Notes: a model not told the origin generated them from the letters alone. Shown: positions 8,928-18,557, counted from the first letter of the stretch. The stretch is 64,000 nt of DNA from RUG14515 sp045117995 (GCA_045117995.1 JBGUOH010000009.1:186001-250000), one strand, 5' to 3'. Numbers and translations are program-made.

Positions 8928-11546
8928 TTATGCTTGTAGCATGAATTGATAACTTTCAGAGATGAGGAAGGTCTTTTCACCATCGGTGTCCTCCACTCTT
9001 TCTTCGTGTGGATCGGTTGTGCTATCGCCAGGAACCATTTCCATGTGATAGGTGTAATAAACAACTGAGAGTTTCACTGGGCTAGAGAAGTCTGCCTCAA
9101 AGTTTTCTTCAAAGAAGTTGTTACAATATTGCAAGTTCGCGTACACGTTTTGATTCTTTGTGCCCATATAGAATGGAACCATATAAGTATTGCCTGTTTG
9201 ACATTCAATCTTTAAATATGTTTCAAAGTAATATGGATTACCTGAGAAGATTGGGATAAACATGATTTCATAATTACCATAGGCGATACTTGCTGGTTCT
9301 TCTGGACTATCCATAAAGTCAAGACCATAGAGGGCTTTCTTTTCGTCTAAAGTAAATGTCGCCATTTCAGTATAGATTTCTGTTTCCACACCACCTGGAT
9401 CATCGATGCTCACTACATAAGTAGAAACAGAGACTTTAATTTGAGTATTAATAATCTCGTCAAGAGTGTGACCTTCCATTTCAGTGAAGACACCATTCAT
9501 CCATCTGCTATGGTGTGTTTCACCTTCAAAGGTTAAGCGACCATATAATTCATCATTCTTGTAGAAGGATACTTCAAATTCTGAATATTCACGCGCAGCG
9601 TCATCAAAGAGGAATCTAATTGGTAAGATATATGTTTCATATGCATCTTCGATAGCGAAGTCGTATGGTGTATCAAGACCAAGGAATGTTGACACTAATG
9701 AGTTTTTAAATCTACATTCTTTATTTCTGATAACATCGACTTGTTCATCTAATCTCATATATCTAAATGAGTATTTCACTTGATGTCTCACTGGATCGAT
9801 GTAATAAACAGGGTTATTATCATCGTCATATTCTTTAATTTCATTAACTTCGATTGTTTGAGGTTCGGTTGTTTCCATTAAGTAATATGATCTTTCTTCA
9901 TTTGTTTCTAAGTCAGTCAAAATGAATTCGAAACCATACAAGTAACCCAACTCATCAGTGTAATCGAGTTGGAGAGTAATCTCTCTTGTGTCATAGTTAA
10001 TGGATTCATCGAAAATGAATTTGTTAAATCTGATAATAGCCCCACTGTTATCAATGAATGTGACAGTACCTTGATCTAAGATTTTCTTCTCGTCATATTC
10101 CATGCAGGTAAGACGATATTTATATGTTTCGGATAAGGATATTTCAATACCGTCTAAGTCAATTGTCTGTGTTTCAGTGGTTTTTCTTAATGGGATATCA
10201 ACTGTGAATTCGTCTTCTTCTGTACCATCACCACTGACTGGTTCATCAAGGATATAGATAAATGTTAAGACGAAATCACTATAGATATTGAAATCATCTA
10301 CATAGTCTAATTGCACTTCAAATGTTCTATTCTTGAAGTTCGCAGTCTTATCAAAGATAAACTGATTGAATTCAGATTTCGCACCTGAGTTATCTTCAAA
10401 TTGGAATTGCCCTTCTTCCGCGACAATTTCTACACCTTCACACATATATGTAATGGAATAATTGTACATAAGGGCGAGATTGAATTCTGGATATTGGTCT
10501 AATTGAACTTCTTGTTCTTCTGTGGTCTTCTCTAAATTATAAGTTAATGTTAAAGGACCAGTCGCAGTCACCATTTCTGATTTAAGAATAAGCTTAAAGT
10601 CAGAGAAGATATCTCTATCATCTTGATAATCTAATTGAATGGTTGTCTTATTGGTCAAGAAGTTACACTTCTTATCCCAAGTAATACCTCTAAATTCTGA
10701 AACAGGATCTGTTTCTTTTGTGGTAAATGTTTTATCAAATAGAGTTTCACCACCAAAACGATTTTCCGATAAGACAATATGGTATTCTTCGTTTGGTTTT
10801 AAATTTGTAAACTCACCAACATTAGTGTATAACGCTGTTGGAATTGAGAAGTCATAAGCACTGTTATAGACATGGAGAGTGAATGGTTTTTCTTCCTCTT
10901 CCTTAGCTATTTCTTCTTTAACGAATTCTAATGCTTCTTCGTATGAATTAAAGCTATGTCTATCTAGGATACCTCGTACCCATTCCGCGTCTAGATCTAA
11001 TTCTTCAGCAATTCTTTCCACCCAGTCCTCATTAATTTCTTCATCAATGTCACTTGTGTGAGGCACATCTTCTTGCGTTGGTTCTTCTTCAAATTCTTCA
11101 TAAGGTTGACCATCCGCTCTTTCGTTTTTGTGGTCAACAATATACAATTCGTAATTCAAAGAATTACTAGTAACTTCAAAATATTCAAATTTATATTCAT
11201 AATCATGTAAAGCAACAGAAATACCAGTCGCCACTGAAATAGCGGTGACCGCGACAACGGAAGCTGCTGTCACCACTGTCGCTGATGTCGCGGCAATGTT
11301 ACTTGCAGTAGTCGCACTTGTGACTGTTGTGGATCCATGAACTTGGACATTCTTTGCAGAATACTGAACGTTAGTTTCGGTTTTTTTGCGGATTGTCTTA
11401 CCAAAATACTTTTCGTTAAGTTCTCCGTCAGGGAGTTTGTTATCTTTTTGAGAGGTAAACTCGACCTTTTGTGTTTTGCCAAATTCCACATCAACAGTGC
11501 GCTTGTTGTTTGTTACTTCAACCGTATTGAATTCGTCATTTCTCAT
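8928..11546 (-). CDS. Large membrane-anchored repeat protein, function unknown
   Basis: 872 residues. The N-terminal ~85 residues are polar. Residues ~86-112 form one hydrophobic Ala/Val/Ser/Thr-rich segment, and a long acidic extracytoplasmic region follows. There are three tandem beta-type repeats of about 105-112 residues starting near 288, 394 and 505. Each opens with a block like FNQFIFDKTANF and QLDYVDDFNIYSDF and ends with a Glu/Thr-rich strand such as KTTETQTIDL. A helical stretch near 165-205 (INEDWVERIAEELDL) interrupts the first domain and looks like a small UBA/CUE-type three-helix bundle. No catalytic motif is visible. The likely role is surface structure or adhesion. No ribosome site precedes the ATG. 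Confidence 0.75.
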   Translation of the reverse strand: MRNDEFNTVEVTNNKRTVDVEFGKTQKVEFTSQKDNKLPDGELNEKYFGKTIRKKTETNVQYSAKNVQVHGSTTVTSATTASNIAATSATVVTAASVVAVTAISVATGISVALHDYEYKFEYFEVTSNSLNYELYIVDHKNERADGQPYEEFEEEPTQEDVPHTSDIDEEINEDWVERIAEELDLDAEWVRGILDRHSFNSYEEALEFVKEEIAKEEEEKPFTLHVYNSAYDFSIPTALYTNVGEFTNLKPNEEYHIVLSENRFGGETLFDKTFTTKETDPVSEFRGITWDKKCNFLTNKTTIQLDYQDDRDIFSDFKLILKSEMVTATGPLTLTYNLEKTTEEQEVQLDQYPEFNLALMYNYSITYMCEGVEIVAEEGQFQFEDNSGAKSEFNQFIFDKTANFKNRTFEVQLDYVDDFNIYSDFVLTFIYILDEPVSGDGTEEDEFTVDIPLRKTTETQTIDLDGIEISLSETYKYRLTCMEYDEKKILDQGTVTFIDNSGAIIRFNKFIFDESINYDTREITLQLDYTDELGYLYGFEFILTDLETNEERSYYLMETTEPQTIEVNEIKEYDDDNNPVYYIDPVRHQVKYSFRYMRLDEQVDVIRNKECRFKNSLVSTFLGLDTPYDFAIEDAYETYILPIRFLFDDAAREYSEFEVSFYKNDELYGRLTFEGETHHSRWMNGVFTEMEGHTLDEIINTQIKVSVSTYVVSIDDPGGVETEIYTEMATFTLDEKKALYGLDFMDSPEEPASIAYGNYEIMFIPIFSGNPYYFETYLKIECQTGNTYMVPFYMGTKNQNVYANLQYCNNFFEENFEADFSSPVKLSVVYYTYHMEMVPGDSTTDPHEERVEDTDGEKTFLISESYQFMLQA

Positions 11547-11641
11547 AAAGATACATGAAAAATATAGTAGATTTCTCTCTATTTTTCACTAGGAATGTGT
11601 CTAAATCGCAAAATAAGCGCATTAAAAGCATGAAAAATGTT

Positions 11642-11671
11642 TTGAACTAACACGCGCTCATGCATTATACT
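11642..11671 (+). promoter_or_regulatory. Promoter of the GPH symporter gene
   Basis: TTGAAC (11642-11647), 18-bp spacer, TATACT (11666-11671). It places transcription near 11678 and shows that the first in-frame ATG at 11660 is upstream of the message. Confidence 0.65.
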
Positions 11672-11707
11672 TATAGAGAATTATTTCAACGAAAGGAACA
11701 AACGTAT

Positions 11708-13270
11708 ATGAGATCTTCACTCTTTGACAACTCTATTTTTAGAGCGCGAGTCAATAAAGAAAAAGCTAAGATCTTCCCAGAAGGCGCTTTAGGCTATTTA
11801 GCTGGTCCAGTCTTGGCTTTGATAAGTAACTCATTTATATCCAGTTATTTACAAAAATACTACACTGACGTTTTAGGTCTTGCGAAATGGGCTCCATTAT
11901 TCCTCATTTTATTACAAGTCTTATCCGTCATTCTTGTTGTTGCTGGTAACATTTTGGTGGGTCGTTTATTGAACAAACTCAACACCAAAGCAGGCAAAGC
12001 CCGTCCATTATTATTGATTAGTATTCCATTAATCATCTTAGCGTTCTTTGTCATCTTCTTCTTTACCCCATTCCCAGAAAGCGCTGGTGGTAAAGGCAAC
12101 GACATCTTAACCCTTGTCATGGTGGCAGTCGGTTATAACTTATACTTCTCAGTTGGTTATCCATTCTACTATGCTTCCCACGCCGCACTTGTTGGCTTAT
12201 CCACACGTGATAGCAAAGCAAGAGGCTTACTAGCGACATTATCTAACGCCGCTGTGTTAGGCGCTATGGGTGCATGTACAATGATTCTCCCATTCTTCAT
12301 TGGCAAAATCTTTGATGAACCATCTAAAGCTTATGACGTCCTTAAATGGGTCGCTCTCGTCTTAGTGGTTGTTACCTTAATCGGTACCGTCTTAGAATTC
12401 GCGTTCACACGTGAAAGAGTCACTGAAGAACAACAAGAAATCCAAAATACACAAAGTGAAGAAACAAAAGAAGTTAAAGTTTCTCAACAATGGAAGATCT
12501 GCTCCAAAGATAAATTCTGGTGGATCATGATTATCTTCTTCTTACTCTATCAATTAGGTGGTATGTTGAAGAACTGTTCACAACTCTACTACTGCAACTC
12601 CATTTGGGGTGCTGGTGCCAACACAATTACTGAATTAAACGATTTAGGTGGTGCCAAATCTGGTTTATTAGCCATTATCGGTGCTATCCCAACCGCTGCT
12701 GGTATGTTAGTTGTCTGGCCATTATCCAATAAGATTGGTAAAGGCAAACTCATCCTCTTCGGCGCTATCTTAGCGGTCGCAGGTGGTGTCTTAGGTTTAT
12801 TCGCTGGTGACAACTTCGTTCTCGCTGTTATCGCCTTCGTTATTAAAGCCTTAGGCGGTGCGCCAGCTATGTACATCTCCTTAGCGTTACTCGCTGACGT
12901 TAGTGATCACCAAGAAGCAAAACATGGTATCCGTTGCGACGGCTTATCCATGGCTATCTATGGTGCTATCATGGTCGGTATGACAGGTATTGCTAATGGT
13001 ATCATCTCCGGTGTCTTAAACGCTGTTGGTTACGATGCTGCTAACCCAGTTCCATTACTCGCCGTTCAATCCATGACAAGTCAAAACGTTCAAACCGCTA
13101 TGACATGGATCTTCTTCGGTGGTGAAGCTATCTGTTTCGCAGTTATCGCCTTAATGTTCATCTTCATGAAGGTCGAAAAGTTCTCCAAAGAAGACCAAGC
13201 AATTCTTAAAGAAAGAAAAGAAGCTGCTGGTGTTAAAGAAGAACAACCAGAAGAAGCAAAAGCGGAATAA
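11708..13270 (+). CDS. GPH-family (MelB-like) glycoside:cation symporter
   Basis: About 520 residues with twelve predicted membrane helices. The N-terminal GYLAGPVLALISNSFISSY block and the KARP motif in the first cytoplasmic loop (GKARPLLLISIP) match the glycoside-pentoside-hexuronide:cation symporters. The central charged loop and a Glu/Lys-rich C-terminal tail are cytoplasmic. It imports a sugar or glycoside with Na+ or H+; the substrate is unknown because no glycosidase is adjacent. The start at 11708 (MRSSLFDN) is chosen for its GAAAGGA site and its position after the promoter. Codon use is richer in C-ending codons than in the neighbours, suggesting high expression. Confidence 0.88.
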   Translation: MRSSLFDNSIFRARVNKEKAKIFPEGALGYLAGPVLALISNSFISSYLQKYYTDVLGLAKWAPLFLILLQVLSVILVVAGNILVGRLLNKLNTKAGKARPLLLISIPLIILAFFVIFFFTPFPESAGGKGNDILTLVMVAVGYNLYFSVGYPFYYASHAALVGLSTRDSKARGLLATLSNAAVLGAMGACTMILPFFIGKIFDEPSKAYDVLKWVALVLVVVTLIGTVLEFAFTRERVTEEQQEIQNTQSEETKEVKVSQQWKICSKDKFWWIMIIFFLLYQLGGMLKNCSQLYYCNSIWGAGANTITELNDLGGAKSGLLAIIGAIPTAAGMLVVWPLSNKIGKGKLILFGAILAVAGGVLGLFAGDNFVLAVIAFVIKALGGAPAMYISLALLADVSDHQEAKHGIRCDGLSMAIYGAIMVGMTGIANGIISGVLNAVGYDAANPVPLLAVQSMTSQNVQTAMTWIFFGGEAICFAVIALMFIFMKVEKFSKEDQAILKERKEAAGVKEEQPEEAKAE

Positions 13271-13290
13271 TTTAAAGTTATTAAACGAAA

Positions 13291-13318
13291 AAGACGATAT
13301 CGCTCGGTATCGTCTTTT
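13291..13318. terminator. Bidirectional terminator between convergent genes
   Basis: GACGATA (13293-13299) pairs with TATCGTC (13308-13314), with A runs before and T runs after, so it can serve both the symporter and the convergent DUF1295 gene. Confidence 0.85.
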
Positions 13319-13321
13319 CTT

Positions 13322-14185
13322 TTATTTCTTTTTAGGAAGAATTAATAACATGTGTGTTTCTTTTTTATATTGTTCGTAATCAGGTTTATATTCTTTGAAG
13401 TGTCTTTCTTCCATTGGAATAGAAATGAATATGAACATTAATAAATTAATAATCGCGCCCACAACAAAGTACCAGTAATTGAAATGGCTGAGAATTAAGG
13501 TAAAAGCTAAACCAAACCAGATACTGATTTCCCCTAAGTAGTTAGGATGTCTGGAATATTTCCATACACCCCTATTTAGGACTTCTGAACGATCTTTTCT
13601 AATCTTCACGAAGGCTTTCATTTGAGTATCGGCAACAAATTCTAACAATGTACCTAACACAACGATTGATAAACCAATGATATCTAGCATTGAGAATTCG
13701 GTTATAGTGGCGTAAGCGATAACTGGTAAAGAAGCGGAATACACAACAAGGGTTGGGAACATACATATACCAAGTAAGTTCACTACTTGATAGAACTTGC
13801 CACTTTTCTCTTTAAGCATCTTATATCGCCAATCAACATAGCTTAATGAATGGAAACCAATAATGAAGTTTGTGGTTAAACGCGCGGAGTATAACACTAA
13901 CGCGGCAAGTAAGAGAATAGAACCAACGTGCCAGTTATTATATTTAATTAATAATGATAAATAGATAACAAGAGTTTGAATTGACCAATATGGGTCATAA
14001 GCAGAAGCGGTTTTAAGAACTACACCACTCGCCCAGACAATAATGGTCGCAGCGACATCCGCGATTAATATAGCGAAGTAATCATTCATTCCTGCATCGC
14101 TTAAAACAACATAAAGGAAAATACCTGCGCATATCGCGACAGCGTAGACCACTAATAAAGCTGATAAACCGATAACTCTTTTCAC
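13322..14185 (-). CDS. DUF1295 / steroid 5-alpha-reductase-like membrane protein
   Basis: 287 residues with about seven membrane helices. The C-terminal half has NRGVWKYSRHPNYLGE, the signature of the DUF1295/isoprenylcysteine methyltransferase-like superfamily, whose members modify lipids or isoprenoids using NADPH or S-adenosylmethionine. The specific reaction is unknown. The start codon is GTG at 14183-14185. It has no ribosome site, and a TATAAT box ends 7 nt upstream, so it is a leaderless candidate with a GTG start. Confidence 0.82.
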   Translation of the reverse strand: MKRVIGLSALLVVYAVAICAGIFLYVVLSDAGMNDYFAILIADVAATIIVWASGVVLKTASAYDPYWSIQTLVIYLSLLIKYNNWHVGSILLLAALVLYSARLTTNFIIGFHSLSYVDWRYKMLKEKSGKFYQVVNLLGICMFPTLVVYSASLPVIAYATITEFSMLDIIGLSIVVLGTLLEFVADTQMKAFVKIRKDRSEVLNRGVWKYSRHPNYLGEISIWFGLAFTLILSHFNYWYFVVGAIINLLMFIFISIPMEERHFKEYKPDYEQYKKETHMLLILPKKK

Positions 14186-14192
14186 GTTGCTT

Positions 14193-14198
14193 ATTATA
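14193..14198 (-). promoter_or_regulatory. -10 box of the DUF1295 gene
   Basis: TATAAT on the minus strand, 7 nt before the GTG start. The -35 region falls in the T run of the upstream terminator and is weak. Confidence 0.55.
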
Positions 14199-14214
14199 TA
14201 GAAAGTGCACGAAA

Positions 14215-14242
14215 CAAAAAAGCATCTCTTTTCGGAGATGCT
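14215..14242 (-). terminator. Terminator of the GT2 gene
   Basis: AGCATCTC (14221-14228) pairs with GAGATGCT (14235-14242), followed by a T run on the minus strand. Confidence 0.85.
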
Positions 14243-14251
14243 ATTTAAGTT

Positions 14252-15205
14252 TTACTTATCTTCACCACTAATTTCTTCGATGAAGTAATGTGGTCTCTTC
14301 TTCACTTCGATATTAATCTTACTGACATATAAGCCAATAAAGGCAATCGCTAATAAGATAATACCAGTCATTAACGCTAAGGATGGGAAGAGATAATATT
14401 CAATTCTATAACCTAACACTTTAGTGAGATGCAAAATCATAAAGACAAGCATCGCAGTAACGGATAAACAGCTTAAGAATGCACCGAATCTAGCGATATA
14501 AGAGATTGGTTTGCTTGAGAAGGAAGAAATACCATCTAAGGCAAGGGTCATCATCTTACTCATAGAGTAATGAGTTTCACCTTGTTTTCTTTCAAGCCTA
14601 CGATACTCGACTTTACTAGATGGGTAGCCCACTTGTGGCACTAAACCACGTAAGAATAAGTTAGCTTCATGATATTCAAGTAACGCGGTTAAGGCTCTAT
14701 AAGAGATTAAGCGGAAGTCCGCAGCGTTTTCAATGAGTTCAACGCCTAAGTGACGCATTAATTTATAATAGGCATTCGCGGTGCTCTTCTTAAAGAACTT
14801 ATCAGTGCTTCTATTGTTACGTACACCATAGACAATATCATTGCCCTTATAGTGTTCCGCGATCATTTCTTTAGTCACAGAGATATCGTCTTGTAAATCG
14901 ACATCCATAGTGATGGTAAAGTCCGCTTTCTTTTCGTGCGCGTAACGCAGGCCCGCTTCAACAGCGTATTGGTGACCTTTATTACGGGATAACTTTAAAC
15001 CGATAACTCTTTCATTATTGGAAAGGTCTTTAATAATGGACCAAGTTTTATCTTTAGAACCATCATCCACAAAGATTAATCTAGAATCTTTAGAAATGAA
15101 TTCTTCTTCGATAAATGAATTGAACATTTCAGAGATAGTAATAAAAGAATTAGGTAAGCATGCCTCTTCGTTATAGCAAGGGAAGATCCAATATAGTGTT
15201 TTCAT
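14252..15205 (-). CDS. GT2 polyprenyl-phosphate glycosyltransferase (GtrB/CsbB-like)
   Basis: 317 residues. The N-terminal GT-A domain starts WIFPCYNEEACLPNS and has VDDGSKDKTW, the DVDLQDD metal motif near 101 and the RKQGETHYSMSKM acceptor loop. Two membrane helices follow (about 235-295). This is the layout of enzymes that load a sugar from a nucleotide donor onto undecaprenyl phosphate on the inner face. It starts 2 nt after the upstream multi-TM gene stops, and the ribosome site GGAGG lies in that gene's last codons, so the pair is coupled. A terminator follows. Confidence 0.88.
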   Translation of the reverse strand: MKTLYWIFPCYNEEACLPNSFITISEMFNSFIEEEFISKDSRLIFVDDGSKDKTWSIIKDLSNNERVIGLKLSRNKGHQYAVEAGLRYAHEKKADFTITMDVDLQDDISVTKEMIAEHYKGNDIVYGVRNNRSTDKFFKKSTANAYYKLMRHLGVELIENAADFRLISYRALTALLEYHEANLFLRGLVPQVGYPSSKVEYRRLERKQGETHYSMSKMMTLALDGISSFSSKPISYIARFGAFLSCLSVTAMLVFMILHLTKVLGYRIEYYLFPSLALMTGIILLAIAFIGLYVSKINIEVKKRPHYFIEEISGEDK

Positions 15206-15207
15206 AA

Positions 15208-17370
15208 CTACCTCCAGAAGTTTAACTCATGACCGAGATGATAATAGAAACGTGTATAAGCCCAATCTAATGCACCAGCGTGATGAGTTAACATTGGTAC
15301 GTAGACAAAGATAACACAAATAGTCATAAAGGACGAGACAAAAAGATTACCAACGAGGAAACCAAAGATTGTTTTTTGCACTCTTTCGTTTTCTGTTTGA
15401 TTGTATTGTTTAGCGATTAAAAGAATCGCAAAGAACATGAGTGGCCAAGCAAAATCAGAGAAGTATCTGGTCGCATAGCCACTTTGCCATGTAATCGCCA
15501 CTTGAATAAATGGAATAATGACACAAGGTAACCATCTTAACAATAAGTGTTCTAATCTTTCTTTACCTGTGGCTTTATTCATAAATGGTAAGACAAATAT
15601 TAACCATAAGATTGGCATACGAATGAATAAACCAACGGATGAGGATGTTTCGAAGAAGTAATATGCCCCACCGAAACGCACATTAGCCCCATACATAAAG
15701 AATGAGTTCGCGGTTGGAATTGGTAAGCCAAATAAGAAGTTATAGATAGATGTCAGCACATTACCAAAGTGGAATGGCATATGTTTAAAGTCAGCGATAG
15801 TTAATGAGTATTCAATACCAAAGTCAAAGAACGAACCAAATCTTAAGTAGTTATAAATGCATTGGACACCACCAAAGACAGCGTAAGGCACTAATGAGCA
15901 GACAAAGAAGAGAATAATATCTTTCTTAGACATCTCTTTATAGTTCCTATAGAAGTAGAAACCGAGATAAATGAGATGGCAGACTGCATATAACGCCATT
16001 GTGGCACGCGCTAAGACCGCTAAAGCGCCCCATAGAGACGCGAAAACCAAATGGTAAATAAAATGTTTCTTATCTTCTTTTTTAAAGAGGATACCGCCTG
16101 AAACAAGGTGATAAAGCATAATCATCATGCACATATAAGCAGAACTTGTGCTCACTTCATAGAAATATGGACGAGTTAAGTTAAATAAACAACCACATCC
16201 TAAGAAGAGTAAACCGTATAAGGTGTATTTAATCGCTAAAGGCAATGGTTTGTCTTTAAAGAGTATCTTTAGCATCCTGTTATAGGCTAATGTCATGAAG
16301 AAGACACCAATGATCGTAAAGAATAAAACACCATAGGCATCATACAGATACTGCCCTGTGATTAATCTAAACGGTAAGAACAATAAGAATACTGGCGTGA
16401 TGCCATAGTAAGAATAATATTTACCGTTATATAGCAAGTGATCCCATAGATATGAAATACCACCACGCATATTAGGGTCATATGGATTAGATAACGCTAA
16501 TAAGGCTTCGCTTGGCTTTTCATCTAAATAGACATGCCCTTTCATAAAGGCATCTACGAGTTCTTTAGATATCTGCGTACCATAGTCCTTATTACAGAAG
16601 GCATTCTCAAAGTGACCATATATAGCGAACAATGCCACGACGATGGCAATTGGAATGATATACATCAAAGTTTCTAAGATAATCTTTCTCCAAGGTTTAC
16701 CTGTTTGTTCTTTACGATCTCTAAATAAGCAGATTGGGAAGAACAATATGGAAGCAGCGCCTAAAAGCAATAACACTCTGGCCCATGAGAAATGGAATTT
16801 CACACGATAATTAAGAGCGAATTTACCAATTGTGAAATCAAAGTTTTGGTTACTACCACTACCATAGTTACCAACATTGAGCATTTTAAGTTCTAAACGC
16901 ACGACTGGATGATTGAAATCAGTCACAAAGTATTTAGTGTGTTCATCACCAGGGATGATTTCTAAATCGTAGGATGATTCAACTGATCCCGCACGGGAAT
17001 CTTCGTTATAGTAGCCAGTCACCTTAAACATGTAGCGGTAAGCGGCTTTATCAGCAAAATCGATATCAAAGTAAATAGTATTAACTTCTTTTTGTTCAGT
17101 GAAATTGACTAAGAATGTTGGAAGATTATTAGTGTTCATTGTGTACTCAATTCTTCCGTCTTCTCTCTTATCGTCTTTAATTGTGGCGTTATGAATGACA
17201 ATACCAGTGATGTCAGTGTCATACTTTGTACCCCTATCTTGGAATGAGCGGTAATTAAAGGCTGTACATTCCACTACCACGATAGAAGCGAAAATAGCTA
17301 GGAAGATAGCAATTCTCCTAGCGAGCTTAATTTTTAAAAAAGATTTAATCTTTTCAAATAACTTTTTCAT
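15208..17370 (-). CDS. Multi-TM membrane protein, probable GT-C-type glycosyltransferase (YfhO-like role)
   Basis: 720 residues. One N-terminal membrane helix (~20-38) is followed by a ~150-residue extracytoplasmic beta-rich domain and then about eleven membrane helices. No conserved catalytic motif is certain, but coupling to a GT2 polyprenyl-phosphate enzyme suggests that it uses the lipid-linked sugar outside the cell. B. subtilis CsbB with YfhO, used for teichoic acid glycosylation, is an analogous pair. The flippase (GtrA type) is not in the window. The start follows a consensus promoter by 8 nt, with no ribosome site. Confidence 0.65.
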   Translation of the reverse strand: MKKLFEKIKSFLKIKLARRIAIFLAIFASIVVVECTAFNYRSFQDRGTKYDTDITGIVIHNATIKDDKREDGRIEYTMNTNNLPTFLVNFTEQKEVNTIYFDIDFADKAAYRYMFKVTGYYNEDSRAGSVESSYDLEIIPGDEHTKYFVTDFNHPVVRLELKMLNVGNYGSGSNQNFDFTIGKFALNYRVKFHFSWARVLLLLGAASILFFPICLFRDRKEQTGKPWRKIILETLMYIIPIAIVVALFAIYGHFENAFCNKDYGTQISKELVDAFMKGHVYLDEKPSEALLALSNPYDPNMRGGISYLWDHLLYNGKYYSYYGITPVFLLFLPFRLITGQYLYDAYGVLFFTIIGVFFMTLAYNRMLKILFKDKPLPLAIKYTLYGLLFLGCGCLFNLTRPYFYEVSTSSAYMCMMIMLYHLVSGGILFKKEDKKHFIYHLVFASLWGALAVLARATMALYAVCHLIYLGFYFYRNYKEMSKKDIILFFVCSLVPYAVFGGVQCIYNYLRFGSFFDFGIEYSLTIADFKHMPFHFGNVLTSIYNFLFGLPIPTANSFFMYGANVRFGGAYYFFETSSSVGLFIRMPILWLIFVLPFMNKATGKERLEHLLLRWLPCVIIPFIQVAITWQSGYATRYFSDFAWPLMFFAILLIAKQYNQTENERVQKTIFGFLVGNLFVSSFMTICVIFVYVPMLTHHAGALDWAYTRFYYHLGHELNFWR

Positions 17371-17378
17371 GCCTAACC

Positions 17379-17407
17379 ATTATATACGCGAGAAAATTTG
17401 CAAGCAA
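17379..17407 (-). promoter_or_regulatory. Promoter of the GT-C/GT2 operon (leaderless type)
   Basis: On the minus strand: TTGCTT (17402-17407), 17-bp spacer, TATAAT (17379-17384), then 8 nt to the ATG at 17370. Near-consensus boxes and spacing make this one of the clearest leaderless candidates in the window. Confidence 0.75.
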
Positions 17408-17465
17408 CAAGCTTTGCTAATCGCTCTCCGTATAATTAGACGAATAAAAATATGAAAACCGCTAA

Positions 17466-18506
17466 TTAAAAACAACGTTTTTTCTTATTACGGTAACAGT
17501 TAGCTTTATCTTGGACTTTTTCGCAGTGATAGCAGAGTTCGTTCATAATCAATTCATTAGCGAAATATTCGTCCATATTTTTCACCGTTGTCTCAGCAAT
17601 GTTATCAAGCGCTTCTTTGGTCAAATAGGCTTGATGGGATGTAATTATCACGTTTGGAAGCGAGATTAAAAGAGCGAGAACATCATCGTTAATAATCTTG
17701 AATGAATTATCGTGATAGAAAAGATTAGCCTCTTCTTCATAGACATCAAGGCCGACCGCACCAATCTTCTTTTCTTTTAAGCCATCAAGTAAGGCTTTAG
17801 AATCGATAAGTCCACCACGGGAAGTATTAATAATCATCACACCATTTTTCATCTTTTCTAAAGAAGCATGATTAATCATATGATGGTTTTCTTGCGTTAA
17901 TGGGCAGTGCAGTGAAATAATATCGCTTCTTTCATAAAGCTCATCTAATGAAACATATTCATAGTTTGAATCTTTGATTGGATATGGGTCATAACATATT
18001 ACATGCATACCAAATCCTTTAGCGATGTCCATAAAGACACGGCCAATTTTACCAGTGCCTACGACACCCACGGTTTTATCATGTAAATCAAATCCCGTTA
18101 AGGATTCTAAATTAAAGTTAAAGTCACGGCTTCTAATATAAGCTTTATGAATATGACGGTTGAGTGAAAGAATAAGCGCAAAAGCATGTTCCGCGATAGC
18201 GTATGGAGAATAGGCTGGAACTCTAGCAATATGAATCTTATTGTTGTAAGCGCTTCTCAAATCAACATTGTTATAACCAGCGCATCTAAGGAAAACACCG
18301 TGAATGTTGTTTTCATTAAGTTTACTTAAAACATCTTCGTTTAATTCATCATTAACAAAGCACACTACTGCATCATATCCATTAGTGAGCGCTACTGTAT
18401 TTTTAGTTAAGCGATCTTTAAAATACGCAAACTCATATCTATCCGCATATTTCTTAAATGCTTCTTGGTCATATTTCTTCGTGTCAAATACCGCAATTCT
18501 TTTCAT
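17466..18506 (-). CDS. ldhA: D-lactate dehydrogenase (D-2-hydroxyacid dehydrogenase family)
   Basis: 346 residues. It reduces pyruvate to D-lactate with NADH, regenerating NAD in fermentation. The NAD site GVVGTGKIGRVF lies near 148. The catalytic Arg is in LRCAGYNNVD, the Glu in GLDVYEEE and the His in ITSHQAYL, so all catalytic residues are present. The C-terminal 25 residues form an unusual cysteine-rich tail (ELCYHCEKVQ, then NCYR, then KKRCF) with four Cys and one His, beyond the usual fold. An extended -10 box TGCTAATAT ends 6 nt before the ATG and no ribosome site is present, so the message is probably leaderless. Confidence 0.92.
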   Translation of the reverse strand: MKRIAVFDTKKYDQEAFKKYADRYEFAYFKDRLTKNTVALTNGYDAVVCFVNDELNEDVLSKLNENNIHGVFLRCAGYNNVDLRSAYNNKIHIARVPAYSPYAIAEHAFALILSLNRHIHKAYIRSRDFNFNLESLTGFDLHDKTVGVVGTGKIGRVFMDIAKGFGMHVICYDPYPIKDSNYEYVSLDELYERSDIISLHCPLTQENHHMINHASLEKMKNGVMIINTSRGGLIDSKALLDGLKEKKIGAVGLDVYEEEANLFYHDNSFKIINDDVLALLISLPNVIITSHQAYLTKEALDNIAETTVKNMDEYFANELIMNELCYHCEKVQDKANCYRNKKKRCF

Positions 18507-18512
18507 ATTTTA

Positions 18513-18521
18513 ATATTAGCA
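18513..18521 (-). promoter_or_regulatory. Extended -10 promoter of ldhA
   Basis: TGCTAATAT on the minus strand, 6 nt upstream of the start codon. The -35 region would lie in the T-rich end of the oppF terminator. Confidence 0.55.
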
Positions 18522-18524
18522 TAA

Positions 18525-18557
18525 AAGAAAAAAGAAAAGACCGAATATGCTCGGCCT
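18525..18557 (-). terminator. Terminator of oppBCDF
   Basis: AGACCGA (18538-18544) pairs with TCGGCCT (18551-18557) with one G-T pair, followed by a T-rich run on the minus strand. It overlaps the oppF stop. Confidence 0.75.
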
